Positions 13,020-25,128 of a stretch of 64,000 nucleotides of DNA are shown piece by piece. Position numbers and translations under genes: made by a program. Source of the DNA: Oncomelania hupensis (taxonomy: Eukaryota; Mollusca; Gastropoda; Littorinimorpha; Pomatiopsidae); contig CM072525.1 of NCBI GenBank assembly GCA_036898135.1, positions 50,128,015-50,192,014 on the forward strand, in the 5' to 3' direction. Below the pieces are notes generated by a model that worked only from the letters and a program-made list of their open reading frames with translations, did not search any database and was not told the DNA's origin. Position 1 is the stretch's first letter; each line of letters begins with the position of its first letter.

Positions 13020-13514
13020 CATGTGTTGTTTACATGTATGCACAATTAAATGTGTTTATTTAAAATGTTGTTCTTCTATTTTAAAAAAAACACAAAACAA
13101 ATAAAGATGGAGAGGTGATGATGGGAGGGGGTTGGTGTCGGGAGTGGTGGTTACCGGCTTCCAGTCTTAATGTGAAAGAGAGGAGACGTGTGTGGAGCCT
13201 AGTGTGGACAACTGTGGAATTCCAGTGCGGCGTGAGACAACTATGGCATCATAAATAGTCGCCTGGTGTAACTAGACCCGCAAAAGTGTTTCCTTCAACG
13301 ATGGGACTCCCAACAAGGAACAGGCGAATAGTGTGTGTGGGTGTGGGTGTGTGTGAGTTTGTGTTTGTGAATGTGTGTGTTTGTGTGTGTGTGCGTTGTA
13401 TTGTGTTGTGTTGTGATACAAATATTTTCATCTCATAAATTAGGAAATTAAAGCGGAAATGTAGCTATTCAGTAGTTGTGAAGCTATTTATTTTATTTAT
13501 ATATTTTATAGTTC
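13020..13514. other. Unassigned, with a GT-rich tract at about 13331-13400
   Basis: Apart from the GT-rich microsatellite I see no structured feature. Confidence 0.5.
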
Positions 13515-13580
13515 TTATAGAGCGATTTTCCAGCTCAAGAGCTGCTTAAGGCGCTGGCCGATACACAATCCAAATAAAGG
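13515..13580 (-). mobile_element. SINE-A 3'-end fragment
   Basis: TTATAGAGCGATTTTCCAGC through GGCGCTGGCCGATACAC matches the 3' region of SINE-A (compare the reverse complement of 20285-20345). Short and truncated. Confidence 0.55.
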
Positions 13581-13983
13581 CGCACGCTTCAAAAACCTTA
13601 TTTTGTTTGTAGCTGTCTCGGCGTTGAACTGAATGTATATTTAGGAAAAGCGCTTTTAAACGGTTTTAATAATTGGTGCATTTTAAAATTCTTCAGAATG
13701 GATTCAACCACTGTTGATCAACTGATAAATACCGTCACTCTGTATCTCATATAGATCAGCCGTAACAATGGAATATATGTGTCCCACAGGACCTTAAATG
13801 GCACTGTAGGAGAATCTAACATCCATACTGCACCTATAACTGATAATAATTTATTTCATAGGCTCTGATTGTTTCCTGAGGCTGCGGTCACAGACACTTT
13901 GCCTATAGACCTATCTACTGTACATGGGGTCAGACTTTGGAGTCAATATGACTGTTGCAGTACACACAAAGATTTCTAATTAA

Positions 13984-14031
13984 CCCATTTGCTACCACGA
14001 CCCCATATATGGGATCGTGGTAGCAAATGGG
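13984..14031. mobile_element. piggyBac-like 48-bp palindromic MITE
   Basis: A near-perfect palindrome with one mismatch between arms begins CCCATTTGCTACCACGA and ends in its inverse. It is flanked by TTAA on both sides (13980-13983 and 14032-14035). TTAA duplication with termini starting CCC is the signature of piggyBac-superfamily elements. The whole element is little more than two fused terminal repeats. A plain hairpin unrelated to transposition remains possible. Confidence 0.6.
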
Positions 14032-14035
14032 TTAA

Positions 14036-15430
14036 GTGAGTGAGCTTGCAGAAGAAGCTCGGTATGAACAAGTAGATGTACAGAAGAAGGTGCATTTTTT
14101 GTGATTATTGATTTTTGTTCCATGTGTTGGACCACCTTCAATAAATCTGGTTTGTGGAGGGGATACTGAAGAAAGCACCAAGCCGCCAAAGAACCTCAGT
14201 ATGCACATTTAGATATATAGGAACAAACACAGTAATGTTTGTTGGTTGAGTGACCATGTTGTGAACACATTGCCTAGCTGTGGCAGAATATAGAGGTGAA
14301 TGTGGGTGTTGAAGCAACATGCACAACGTTTGTACATATTATGTTGAGGGGTGGGGTGGGGGGTTGGGGGGGGGGGCAGGGAGGGAGGTAAATATGGGAG
14401 AAGGTGGGTGAAGCACGAAGCAGGCGTTTGACAAACGGTCACATAAATTACGTTACGACTCCCGCAGGAATCCGACTCGCTGGCGGCCCCTAGAAATGGA
14501 ATCCACGGACCTCCGAGGTTTCATTGGATACGATTGTGGGCCGGGCGCCAGTGAAGCAGTGGAGGATGGAATTCCACACGCGTCCTTGTGGCTGTATGGC
14601 TGTGTGTGGCGTATGACTAGTGGCCAGTGACTACGTCTGTACGTGTGCAGTCTGGCATTACTTACATTTGCCACACTATTCTGCTGACCTGGAAATTAAC
14701 ATGTACAACTTTCATGAAATCTACTTTGACTCTGCGGTTGTTGTGAAGTTTCAGATTATCTAATAAAGCCGAGAACTATTTTCTGTGTATAGGTACGTCA
14801 TCCCAAATTTATGATTTTCTCTTGGTTGTGGGAGGCGGTGATAGGTGAGGGAGAGGAAGAAGTATGGGAATCCTTGGAACAGCGGCTACAATACAACAAT
14901 TTCAATAAATGTTTCTATTTATCGAATGAAGAATGATTCGACGCCTTGACTAGACTTGCCAGTCTCGAGTGTCGTGCGTTATAAAATGTACGCTGACACC
15001 TTGCTGTCAACCAGGCGTCTTTATGAGCAAAGTCGTTCCGCAAGGTAAGATATACTTCATCAATGCTTTTCATGCAACCCATGCAACCTTTATAGCTTTA
15101 GCTTGGTGGAAAATAGCCAAACCAGACCAGGCTGAACTTGATCTGGCAGAAAAATTGGTCCCTAGAGGGTGTCGGTGTATACAGAGTACATAGCCGTGGG
15201 TGCGAATATCTATTCTGAAACTTACTGCACATTACATTCTGCCATCTCTCCCCATCATGGTTACTCCCTGTCGGTGTATCCCTCAGGTCGTGCCAGTTTA
15301 TGAGTCCCCAGAGTGAGAGGTCCTGAGGCCTGAGATGATCTGATCTGTTGACGGGGTGATACGGCATCAGCCTTGGTCATCGGATCTGCCAGCGTTATGT
15401 CTGAAGTTAGCCTTGGCGCAGATCAATACG
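14036..15430. other. No recognised feature; G-rich tract near 14345-14395
   Basis: A G-rich tract at about 14345-14395 could form a quadruplex. The remaining short ORFs show no domain I recognise, and I see no terminal repeats. Confidence 0.5.
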
Positions 15431-15615
15431 GGGTGGCCTGCAAGCTTAATTGATAGTGAGCTGGTTTCCTATGACAAAGGTTGCGGATTCGAACCCCGCA
15501 GGGGAAGATCTCGTGTGACTTAGTTACGAGACTTTCAGGTCATTGAGGGTTTTCTGCGGGTACTCCGGTTTTATCCCTCCCTTTCAAAAATGGTTTTGGA
15601 TGCAGTCTGTCTAGA
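15431..15615 (+). mobile_element. tRNA-derived SINE with GGGTTTTCTGCGGG core
   Basis: TGGCCTGCAAG (15434-15444) is one mismatch from the A box and GATTCGAACCC (15486-15496) one mismatch from the B box. They are followed by the body motif GGGTTTTCTGCGGGTACTCC shared with the element at 2865-3250. No TSD was identified. Confidence 0.65.
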
Positions 15616-15754
15616 ATGTCAAACATAAAATGTGATTTCCTGTCCGTCTTCTAACAGCGACGTTCCTTTACACCACATGTTTGAGTGACGAACGCATGAC
15701 GTGCATGTAGGTGTTTCTGTGACATGTGAGCGTGTATGTTGGTTACATATCGCC

Positions 15755-16326
15755 TCCCCCGTTGGGAGTGCCGGGAGTTTCAGTATAAATAGTATCCCCA
15801 CTTTCTGGAAATTTAGTGCTTTAAATTCCCACTGTCGCTGTCTTTCTCACTTGCTCTTTCTCATTCCTGCTCTGTTCTATCAATCTGCTATACTATCGTC
15901 TTCTTCGCTAGCCCAGTCTCCTACCTTTTTTTCTTGAAAACTCTTCCGGGATAAGACTCCTTATTTGTGTGTGAGGTCTGTTGGATCAGCTTGGGAATAT
16001 TGGACGCTTTCTGCCAGGTGGTCACTAGGGCTTCCTATAATGTTATTCTTTAGCAATGTAGGCATTTTATATGTATGTGTTTTGTTGATAATTTATAATG
16101 ATGTTTGTATTCTATTTTGTTTTTGTAAACGGGGGTTCGATAAGTTGGGGTGAAGCCTCAGCCGTGCCCTGCGTGGGATGTCTTTATTGTAAAGTGACTG
16201 GCTGGTGGAGAGCTTTCGGTTTTACCACTAGGGTTGTTTCAGCAGATCTTTTATGCGGATCGGTGTTGTCCGGTCCTGATTTGGCTCTGAAGAGTCCGCT
16301 GGACCTAAAGCAATAATAATGTAATG
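15755..16326 (+). mobile_element. R560 retroposon, full length, TSD
   Basis: The copy starts with the G-rich family 5' end (GTTGGGAGTGCCGGGAG), has TATAAATAGTATCCCC about 25 bp in, and ends with the hairpin GTCCGCTGGAC, CTAAAGCAATAA and a TAATG-type tail. It is flanked by TACATATCGCC at 15744-15754 and 16327-16337. No ORF above about 100 codons is conserved between copies, so it appears non-autonomous. Confidence 0.9.
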
Positions 16327-16365
16327 TACATATCGCCGCCTTTTGAGTCTGATTTAGGAATTCTT

Positions 16366-17232
16366 ATCCTTATCCTGTCCCGTAAAACGAAAGTCGTTGG
16401 GCACCACAGAGGATCGTTTAACCAGCGTATTCCATCTTTCTCCGTCCTCAGCAACCCTCATGGCCTTGCTCAGTGTCAAGCCAGTCCATTCTCGACTGTT
16501 GTCCTCCCACCTATTTTTATGTCTACATTTGTTTTCTGCCTCCTTGCACCGTGCTTTGCAGCAGGATTATCTTTGCAAGGCCTTATGCTCTGGTGACGTG
16601 GCCATACCATCGGAGTTTCCTTTTCTTCACCACTGTGAGCATGTCATCGTGTTGTTCCATGGCTTGTGTGATGGTCTGTCGGATTCGTCGTTGGTTATGT
16701 TCTAGGTATAGGAAATGCCCAGAAGTCTTCTGTAGGACCTCATCTTCATGCTTTGTATTCTTCGTTGTAGGTCTGCTGCGATGGTCCATGTTTTGCAAGA
16801 GAATAGGAAGATGGAGTGGACAAGAGAGCGCAGCGACATTACCTCGGAGTGTAGGCTGACGGTCCTGTCTTTCCAAATGGGCTTCAATCTTGTTAGGGCA
16901 GCACAAACTTGTTAGGGCAGCAATAGTTTGTGCTATCCTGAGAGGACTTCTTGTCGGGACCCATTGTCAGATACAATGGCTCCTATATATTTGAAGCTGT
17001 GCACCGTGTTGAGGGTTTGGCCTTGGAGTTTCATGTCCGTGTTGATGCCATTGGTGTTGTTGGTCATCATTTTTGTCTTCTCTGCACTTACTTCCATTCC
17101 AAAGGCTTCGGAAAGAGTGTTACGCCTCTGCACCAGCTGTTCAAGTTCTTGTTCCTCTTCAGCCAATCCATCAATGTCATCCGCAAAGCCGAGTTTGGAG
17201 ATTTCTCTACCCTCTTTATGAATAAGGCGCGT
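16366..17232 (-). mobile_element. RTE-like LINE copy
   Basis: On the minus strand it contains AEEEQELEQLVQRRNT (just after the catalytic FADD region), KTKMMTNNTNGINTDMK, FKYIGAIVSDNGSRQ and the C-terminal LRWYGHVTRA. The frame is broken by several indels, including a duplicated GTTAGGGCAGCA near 16890-16922. The 5' side ends at a microsatellite. Confidence 0.9.
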
Positions 17233-17235
17233 ATA

Positions 17236-17362
<127 letters not shown>

Positions 17363-17489
17363 TCCCCTTTGGCATCATCTTGGTTGTTAACCCATTCATT
17401 TCCAGTCAGCACACTGCACATTGTCCTGCATTGGACGTGAGCACTATGCAAGATGCAAGACCATTAACATCTTAACACGTCAATAGCAC

Positions 17490-18049
17490 ACAATTTCTGA
17501 CTGACTGACTGATTGATTCATTTATTGATTGTCTGATTGATTGATTGATTGATTCATTCATACAGTGATTCAGACATTTTTTATTGTACGTACAGCGAGT
17601 AACAATTGCACTACAACAAGCTCGACGCGTTGATTCCTGAGAGCGATGAACTACCGGCACACCAACGCGCCACAATCTTCCCCTCACACTGTGTAGCTAC
17701 ACTAGCCGAGACTTAACTTTGCCTGTTGTGAGAGGTACTCGCCCAGTCTCAACTACGCTGTGTGACCGCCAACTCTCCAACGCGGTTCCAATTCCCCCCA
17801 CACCTTCGACGCATAAATAGAAAAGTGCACCTCTTTTGTCTTGTACTTCCCTCCCTTTGTCGTCACCTTGCCACCGCCTGCTTGTCTCCCTTGCACAAGT
17901 TTGCATAAAAGATTCATGAGGCGGTCGTGTTACCTAGAAGTGCAAATGTGTGCGGAGGTGAAACGCGGAATGAACGAAAGGGGGGAAAAAATACTAAGAA
18001 CTGAACTATGAATTTTCATATTGTGCGCTTAATTTTTTTTTTACTTCTT
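17490..18049. other. Unassigned; TGAT-type repeats at 17497-17560
   Basis: TGAC/TGAT tetranucleotide repeats are followed by sequence that might belong to the 3' side of the Gypsy remnant on its minus strand, but I cannot define pol motifs or an LTR. Confidence 0.4.
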
Positions 18050-18830
18050 CTCTTTCCTTGCCTCCTTCTTTTTCTGAAACTTCTTGGTCTCTCAAGCCAA
18101 GCACTAACCTGTCTTTAATGGCGACTTCCTTCTTCTCGAAGTGTGCCTACTCAGAAAGCTCGTATAACGATCTGACATACTGCTCAACAGTTTTCCCCAC
18201 TTTCTGTTCTCGTTTATATAATATGGTTCGTACATGAATAATACTCTTGACTGGAGTCACTTCATTCGAACTTCCCCAACACGATGTCAAAATCTTGTTG
18301 TTGATCATCATTTTTAAAGGTGAACTGTGAAAATATCTTGTCAGCTTCAGCTCCCGTTGCATATAAGAGAGAAATAACCTGGATTTCTCCATCTTGATCT
18401 CATTTTTTGATATGATGATGATGGTCATTGTTGTCAGGGTGGCGACGTGGTGATCGTCCTTAACGCTCATGCAATAGGACGTTAAGCATCGTTTTCCGTT
18501 CTCCATCTTCTTTGTTCAGCTTTGTTGCCAGGCGGAAGCGTTGAAACCGCCCTCTCCAGGTCGGCCACGCACTAGAATCCAGAAAATCAAAGTGCTGAGG
18601 TGGTATGAACGCCATTTTTGTCTTCACAGATGTCACTGATATAACATAAAACTTGCTTCACTTCCTGACACCATGTTTTGTTGGGTTGTTGTTAGTAATG
18701 GGGACCTACTGGTGAAGAGACTTCAGCATACGAATTGCAGTTGTTGAGAAACATGTATTATTTTTTCTCTTCCGTCATATACGCGAATGAGCCATGCATT
18801 TCATAGGCGTAGGCTATTATAAAAATATTA
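18050..18830 (-). pseudogene. Gypsy-type LTR retrotransposon remnant: LTR end, primer-binding site, gag
   Basis: Read on the minus strand: possible LTR end (18684-18830), then TGGTGTCAGGAAGTG (starting near 18683), which looks like a tRNA primer-binding site, then an ATG at 18615 opening MAFIPPQHFDF and a W..W motif. Gag-like blocks follow in shifting frames: RRFQRFRLATKLNKEDGER, a DFDIVLGKFE block, REQKVGKTVEQYVRSLYEL, and AIKDRLVLGLRD. That order matches Gypsy gag proteins. Frameshifts, stops and an insertion of about 65-80 bp near 18420-18500 inactivate it. No protease or polymerase is visible. Confidence 0.7.
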
Positions 18831-18831
18831 T

Positions 18832-19062
<231 letters not shown>

Positions 19063-19396
19063 CAGGATGCTATCACGCGCCTTTTCTTCAATCGAACTCA
19101 GAGCGCGGCGATCTGAAAAGACCGCTCATACAAAAGTCGGAATAAAAATCAATTTGTACTTTTTAAAATTTTTACATTGACTGCATCCAATACCATTATT
19201 GAAGAGAGAGAGAGAAAACCGGAGTACCCTGAGAAACCCCTTCTTCATCATCTTCTTTTTCTTCTTAAATGATTGTATAAATGTTCAAAATGTTTAAATA
19301 ATAGTATAAATATATTACGTTTGCATGTATGTCTGAAACAAGGACTACATGTGATAATACATGCTAAAATCCAACTTAAACTTTTATTAAAGCATG

Positions 19397-19675
19397 TCCT
19401 ATCCTATCCTATTCTATCCTATCCCGTAACTCGGAGGTCATAGGGGCACCGCAGATGATCGTTTAACCAGCGTACTCCATCTTTCTCTGTCCTCAGCAAC
19501 CCTGATTGTTTCGCTCAGTGTCAAACCAGTCCATTCTCGAATGTTGTCCTCCCACCTCTTTTTCGGTCTCCCTTTTCTTCTACCTCCTTGCACTGTGCCT
19601 TGCAGGATGGTCTTTGCAAGACTTGATGATCTGGTGACGTGGCCATACCATCGGAGTTTCCGCTTTTTCACCACA
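19397..19675 (-). mobile_element. RTE-like LINE, short 3' copy
   Basis: The minus strand encodes VVKK-type sequence, LRWYGHVTRSS, GRPKKRWEDNIREWTGL and ends in the GGATA-type tail at 19397-19425. It is truncated at 19675. No clear TSD. Confidence 0.9.
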
Positions 19676-20261
19676 GTACATGACTGTGCAGTATTATATC
19701 ACATAAACACTAAATGTAGCACGGTAGTGCATTATTATATCACATAAACACTAAATGTAGCACTGCAGTGCAGTAAAAAAACACAACAACAACAAAAACC
19801 AACTAAACAAACAATCATTAAAAATTAAAAAAAAAACAACGTTAACTTTTGCTTTTACAAACACTACACGCACTAGACCATTCATAAGCAAGGTCATAAT
19901 AATTATATCCAAAATACCATCTAAATCTTGAGAGCAGCTCGTGCCCATATGACTGCGTATACGTTGGACTTGGGTCGCATGGGTTCAACACGAACAACAC
20001 AGGCAAACTGTTCAACTGCAAACTTACTGGGTGGAGGCGAAGGGATGGAGAACAAGAAGTGGGGAGGATAACCGATACTGTAGGACGTAAACCTTACTTT
20101 TCTCAAGATGGCTACTGAGCGAAAATGGCATAAAAAGAGGGCCAAATGCGCAGGCGACAAGAGTCAAGAGGTGACAAGAATGTGGTTTATGTCCCTTGAA
20201 GAAGGAACACTTGGGAAGAGCGATGGGAGTGAAGAAGAAGATAAAGAGAAGACAGTGAGTG

Positions 20262-20358
20262 TGTGCGCCTCGGGTGGCATGAGTTGGATCCTGTATTGGC
20301 CAGCGCCTTGAACAGTTCTTGGGCTGGAAAAGCGCTATATAAGACCGATAAAATATAT

Positions 20359-20362
<4 letters not shown>
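20262..20362 (+). mobile_element. SINE-A 3' half
   Basis: GCCTCGGGTGGCATGAGTTG through GGGCTGGAAAAGCGCTATAT matches the SINE-A body and 3' end. It passes directly into a GA array at 20364. Confidence 0.75.
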
Positions 20363-20565
<203 letters not shown>

Positions 20566-20599
20566 AGCCTCGACACACTACGCAAGCCAGCTGTATGTA

Positions 20600-21796
20600 G
20601 AGTCGTTTGCCTAATTAGAGCGAAGGGGAAGCTTTTTTATTTGCCCTGTGAGGGTGTACATCAGTGTTTGCCTGACTGGGGCGTCGGTCGGGGGGCTGTG
20701 GCTGTCACCCTGTACATCACTATTAGTTCACTACAGCCGCTAATCCCACTCATTAATTCTCTCCCTTTTCTCAGAAATTATCTCCCTTGTCTTTTCAATG
20801 CCTTCCCAATTCTCATTGGTGGTGGAAACAGAAACAGAGCTCCAAGGAACGTGAAGGCCGCCAGCAACAATTTCGGCAGGAGAACTATTCTATTCTTTGG
20901 ATAGTTGCAGGGGCGAGATGTTTTCAAACTACCACACCTAGCATAGATGTACTTTTGCAATATATATGATCCCAGTTGCTTTTCGCCTACCCTATGGTAT
21001 TGGAAATGTTGTCTCTCTTATTTCCAGAGGGTATCGGCAGAGGCGTTTCGCCTACACAGTTTTTTTTTTCTCATTTCGCTTACAGGATGAGATAATATAT
21101 TCAGATTCAGATTCAACATTTTACACATTAGCAGAAGGAGTTGATTTTAGCATTACTTTGCTAATCTTACCATCAGTCCTGTTTTGAGTCACTCACAAAA
21201 TAAACTGGAATGTGCGCGCGCGAGCCTGTGTATGAGAGTGTGGTATAGTGTGTGCGCGAAAAACAGAAACTCAAGAGATTTAGGGGTGGGGTGAGGGGAT
21301 TGACGTAAAGACGGACCTAGAGTGCTGACGTATGATTAATTCCCTATGCTTACCGTACTTTTCCTACTTGAGACGAAGCTGAGTAAAATGGAAAATGAGC
21401 TACGTGTCCATGGTGTAACTCTCAAAATCACAGCAACCTCTTGCTTTTCACGTGCTTTATGCAATCACTTTGTGGCTGTCTACTTAATATTCCGCTGTGT
21501 GATGAGAAAACAATATAAGTCCATTTTTTGGCAAAAGAAAACGGGTTTTGACAGGCTTTTCGATAATACGTGGAGCCGCATCTTCAGTATGAATTTTGAA
21601 ATTAGGGTGTATTTAGATTGCGAGATCTAGATAAATATATCATAAAGCAAAAAAAAAAAATTGGTGGTAGAAATTCAACAATGTCGATTTTTCAAATTCG
21701 TGCTTTGCTGTGTTTTGTCATCATATGGCAGCTCTGTAAGCTTACAATTTTTACCGTGTTCACTAGAGTCTGTCCAGATATAGTTTCAAGTTGTTG
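20600..21796. other. No recognised feature
   Basis: Short ORFs only, with no repeated family, terminal repeat or domain that I can identify. Confidence 0.45.
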
Positions 21797-21814
21797 GTAA
21801 CTCATTGTACATTG

Positions 21815-22353
21815 TTGGGGTGCAGGGGGTTTCAGTATTAATAGTATCCCCACTTTCTGGAAATTTAGTGCTTTAAATTCCCACTGTCGCTGTCTTTCTC
21901 ATTTGCTCTTTCTCATTCCTGCTCTGTTCTATCAATCTGCTATACTATCTTCTTCTTCGCTAGACCAGTCACCTACCTTTTTTCTTGAAAACTCTTCCGG
22001 GACAAGACTCCTTATTTGTGTATGAGGTCTGTTGGATCAGCTTGGGAATATTGGACGCTATGATGTTATTATTTAGCAATGTAGGCATTTTATATGTATG
22101 TGTTTTGTTGATAATTTATAATGATGTTTGTATTCTATTTTGTTTTTGTAAACGGGGGTTCGATAAATTAGAGTACAGCCTCAGCGTCCCCTGGGTGGGA
22201 TGTCTTTATTGTAAAGTGACTGGCTGGTGGAGAGCTTTCAGTTTTACCACTAGGGTTGTTTCAGCAGATCTTTTATGCGGATCGGGGGTTGTCCGGTCCT
22301 GATTTGGCTCGGAAGAGTCCGCTGGACCTAAAGCAATAATCATGTAATGTAAT
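21815..22353 (+). mobile_element. R560 retroposon, full length, 18-bp TSD
   Basis: It has the family 5' end, TATTAATAGTATCCCC, the central GTAAACGGGGGTTCGATAAA block and the 3' hairpin GTCCGCTGGAC with a TAATG tail. Flanking direct repeats GTAACTCATTGTACAYTG lie at 21797-21814 and 22354-22371 with one mismatch. The copy lacks about 35 bp near 22060 (the TTTCTGCCAGGTGGTCACTA segment) relative to the others. Confidence 0.92.
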
Positions 22354-22473
22354 GTAACTCATTGTACACTGGTTTTCTACATAATTCAGTCACTGCAAGG
22401 CCGCAAGTCAACAGAGCTACAGCAGACTCGCATTAGGAGGAAGACAACCAGCTACGACGACAGAGCTACAGGG

Positions 22474-22662
22474 ACCTGGACAGGGACGAGGGCGATGACA
22501 GCTACAAGGACCGCGAAGAGGACGACGACAGCTACAAGGACAGCGACGAGGGCGACGACCACAACAAGGTGAGCGACGGGGTCGACGACAGCAACAAGGA
22601 CAAGGACAGCGACGAGGACAGCTACATTGACAAGAACAGTGACGAGGACGACAGAAACCCTT
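22474..22662 (+). other. Acidic D/S/K-rich open segment or decayed minisatellite
   Basis: One frame stays open for about 63 codons to a TGA, with repeats of the type DSYKDSDEGDD and NKDKDSDEDS. The DNA is a degenerate GAC/AGC/AAG repeat. It has no ATG and no clear splice sites, and is wedged between R560 and an RTE-like copy. It could be a low-complexity exon of an acidic protein or simply a drifting repeat; I cannot decide. Confidence 0.3.
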
Positions 22663-22727
22663 GACTTCAGTGGATAAAAATATGAGTATGGTATTTTGAT
22701 TTGTTGGTATCTTAGGAAAATAGTGTT

Positions 22728-23207
22728 ATCCTATCCTATCCCGTAACTCGAAGGTCGTTGGGGCACCACAGATGATCGTTTAAACAGCGTACTCCATCTT
22801 TCTCTGTCCTCAGCAACCTTCTTGGCTTCGCTCAGTGTCAAACCAGTCCATTCTTGAATGTTGTCCTCCCACCTCTTTTTCTGTCTCCCTCTTCTTCTGT
22901 CTCCCTCTTCTTCTTCCTCCTTGCACCGTGCCTTGCATGATGGTCTTTGCCTGATGCTCTGGTGATTTGGCCATACCATCGGAGTTTGTTTCTTTATCAC
23001 TGTGAAGCATGTCGTCGTGTTGTCCAATGGTTTGTCTGTCGGATTTCGTTGTTGGTGATGTGTTGGGTGTAGGAAATGCCCAGAAGTCTTCTGTAGCACC
23101 TCATATCCATTCTTTGTATTCTTCGTTGTAACATCTCCATGCTTTGTATTCTTCGTTGTAGATCTGCTGTGAGGGTCCATGTTTCGCAAGCGTATAGCAA
23201 GATGGAG
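22728..23207 (-). mobile_element. RTE-like LINE, 5'-truncated, 8-bp TSD
   Basis: ATAGTGTT flanks the copy at 22720-22727 and 23208-23215. The minus strand encodes CETWTLTADLQRRIQSMEM with a local duplication of the RRIQ(S/R)M block, the WYGHV region with indels, and a final tail. The frame is broken. Confidence 0.92.
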
Positions 23208-23340
23208 ATAGTGTTGGCAAGTGGTAAAGGGCTGACATCTATAGGTTTAACTTTTCTTGTTAGCGTGTGTGCGTGTGCGAGGATGCACGTGAGCTGTTAG
23301 AGCAGACACTGTCTGAATTTGCGCTATATAAATTTTTTAA

Positions 23341-23370
23341 ATATTATTTATTTATTTATTTATTTATTTC

Positions 23371-23442
<72 letters not shown>
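23341..23442. repeat. TTTA then ATT microsatellite
   Basis: TTTA repeats at about 23341-23370, then ATT repeats to 23442. Confidence 0.95.
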
Positions 23443-23443
<1 letters not shown>

Positions 23444-24051
23444 GTTGATTCTTACAAACCCCATTCTCCCTTCCAGCAGGACTAAAGGACAAGAGATGGC
23501 CACTCCAATTACGCGTCCTCGATTTCTCTCAATATCTAAGTATTGAAACAAGTGTGTTAGTTGTAGCTAGTAGTCCATTTTCTTCCAATTTTCTTCCAAT
23601 TTTATCGAACCTGTGTGAGAGGATGTGATTGTGTAATTGTTTCCAGATGTGTGTTGAGTGAGGGAGGAGGGGGATTGAGGAAAGAAGAGGGGGGAGGGAG
23701 GGAGATGATGCAGGTAGGATTGCATGCAAACAGGTTTCACGTGTTTTATATGTATAATTATGTCATTTGGCGAAATAAAATTTGATCTGATGTCTGCTCC
23801 TACTCTGCTGCCATTGGCCGCGGGCATGTGGGCAGATACTCTTGTACCTATCACAGGGCCCCCCCCCCCCCCCTCCAACCGGTCGCTAATTCTGTCTTGA
23901 CAAGTTTCGGTAGGGTCCGATGATAGGTCTACTGCAGAGGGAGGACAACCAGTCCAGGACCGACCGCAGCGATTGCGGAGGTGAGGGGGTTTGATGGGTA
24001 TGGGGAGCTGGAGGGGTGGAAAAGCGTGGGGTGGGTGAGAGCGAGTCATCA

Positions 24052-24093
24052 CATTACATTACATGTTTATTGCTTTAGGTCCAGCGGACTCCT
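24052..24093 (-). mobile_element. R560 micro-insertion (42 bp) with a perfect 12-bp TSD
   Basis: Only the 3' end of R560 is present: the GGTCCAGCGGAC hairpin (reverse strand), TAAAGCAATAA and an ATGTAATG-type tail. AGCGAGTCATCA flanks it at 24040-24051 and 24094-24105. Confidence 0.88.
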
Positions 24094-24224
24094 AGCGAGT
24101 CATCAATGTTTAGAATTGGCGTAAAGCAGGTGCACCTACTTTGAGGTCCTTACATTCAGGTGGCTATGGATGAGTTTAGTCAATCATTTCTGTTGTGTGC
24201 AGCTATTAATTCTTTCTTCTAAGT

Positions 24225-25067
24225 TCCAGTACCACCACATGAGTGAGGACGCCAAACTAAGGACTCACCATCGAAACGAAGGGCGAAGGTCAAGCCAGGA
24301 TGGACCAAGGACTCAAGACGCCATCCAAAATGAGGGACTATCCTATCCTATCCTATCCCATAACTCGGAGTTCGTAGGGGCACCACAGATGATCGTTTAA
24401 CCAGCGTACTCCATCTTTCCTTGTCCTCAACAACCCTGATTGTTTCGCTCAGTGTCAAACCAGTCTATTCTCGAATGTTGTCCTCCAACCTCTTTTTCGG
24501 TCTCCCTCTTCTTCTACATCGTTGCACTGTGCCTTGCAGGATGGTCTTTGCAAAACCTGATGATCTCGTGACGTGGCCATACCATCGGAGTTTACGTTTT
24601 TTCACCACTGTGAGCAGGTCATCGTGTTGTCCTATGGCTTGTGTGATGGTCTGTCGGACTTCGTCGTTGGTGATGTGCTGGGTATAGGAAATGACCAGAC
24701 GTCTTCTGTAGCACCTCATCTCCATGCTTTGTATTCTTCGTTGGAGATCTGCTGTGAGGGTCCATGTTTCGCAAGCGCATAGGAAGATGGAGATGACAAG
24801 AGAGCGCAGCAGCCTTACCTTTGAATGTAGACTGATGGTCCTGTATTTCCAAATTGGCTTCAACCTCGCCAGGGCAGCAAAAAATGAGTGACAAGTGTTC
24901 GAATTTTATGTTTTGCTTTTTCCCCTTGTTTTGATGCCTTTGTCATCTTTCTTTTTTTAATCTCATCTATATCAACCTCTTCTCCTTCTCCTCCTTATCA
25001 TCATTATCATCATCATCATTTTCTTCTTCAAAGGAAAATTCAAATACATAAAGGAGGCTGCAGCGTG

Positions 25068-25070
<3 letters not shown>
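24225..25070 (+). repeat. Duplicated segment, copy 1 (split by a LINE)
   Basis: 24230-24338 plus 24881-25070 are collinear with 25635-25925. Shared blocks include GGTCAAGCCAGGATGGACCA, GTTCGAATTTTATGTTT and TTCTTCTTCAAAGGAAA, then AAATACATAAAGG or its variant and GAATCATC. The RTE-like element at 24339-24880 lies inside this copy only. Confidence 0.75.
24339..24880 (-). mobile_element. RTE-like LINE, 5'-truncated, 12-bp TSD
   Basis: AAAATGAGGGAC (24327-24338) and AAAATGAGTGAC (24881-24892) flank the copy. The minus-strand ORF of 132 aa covers SLVISIFLCACETWTLTADL through GRPKKRLEDNIRE. The C-terminal end and tail follow in another frame. Confidence 0.93.

Positions 25071-25127
<57 letters not shown>
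25071..25127. repeat. ATC microsatellite
   Basis: ATC array at the boundary between the duplicated segment and the next RTE-like copy. Confidence 0.95.
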
Positions 25128-25128
<1 letters not shown>

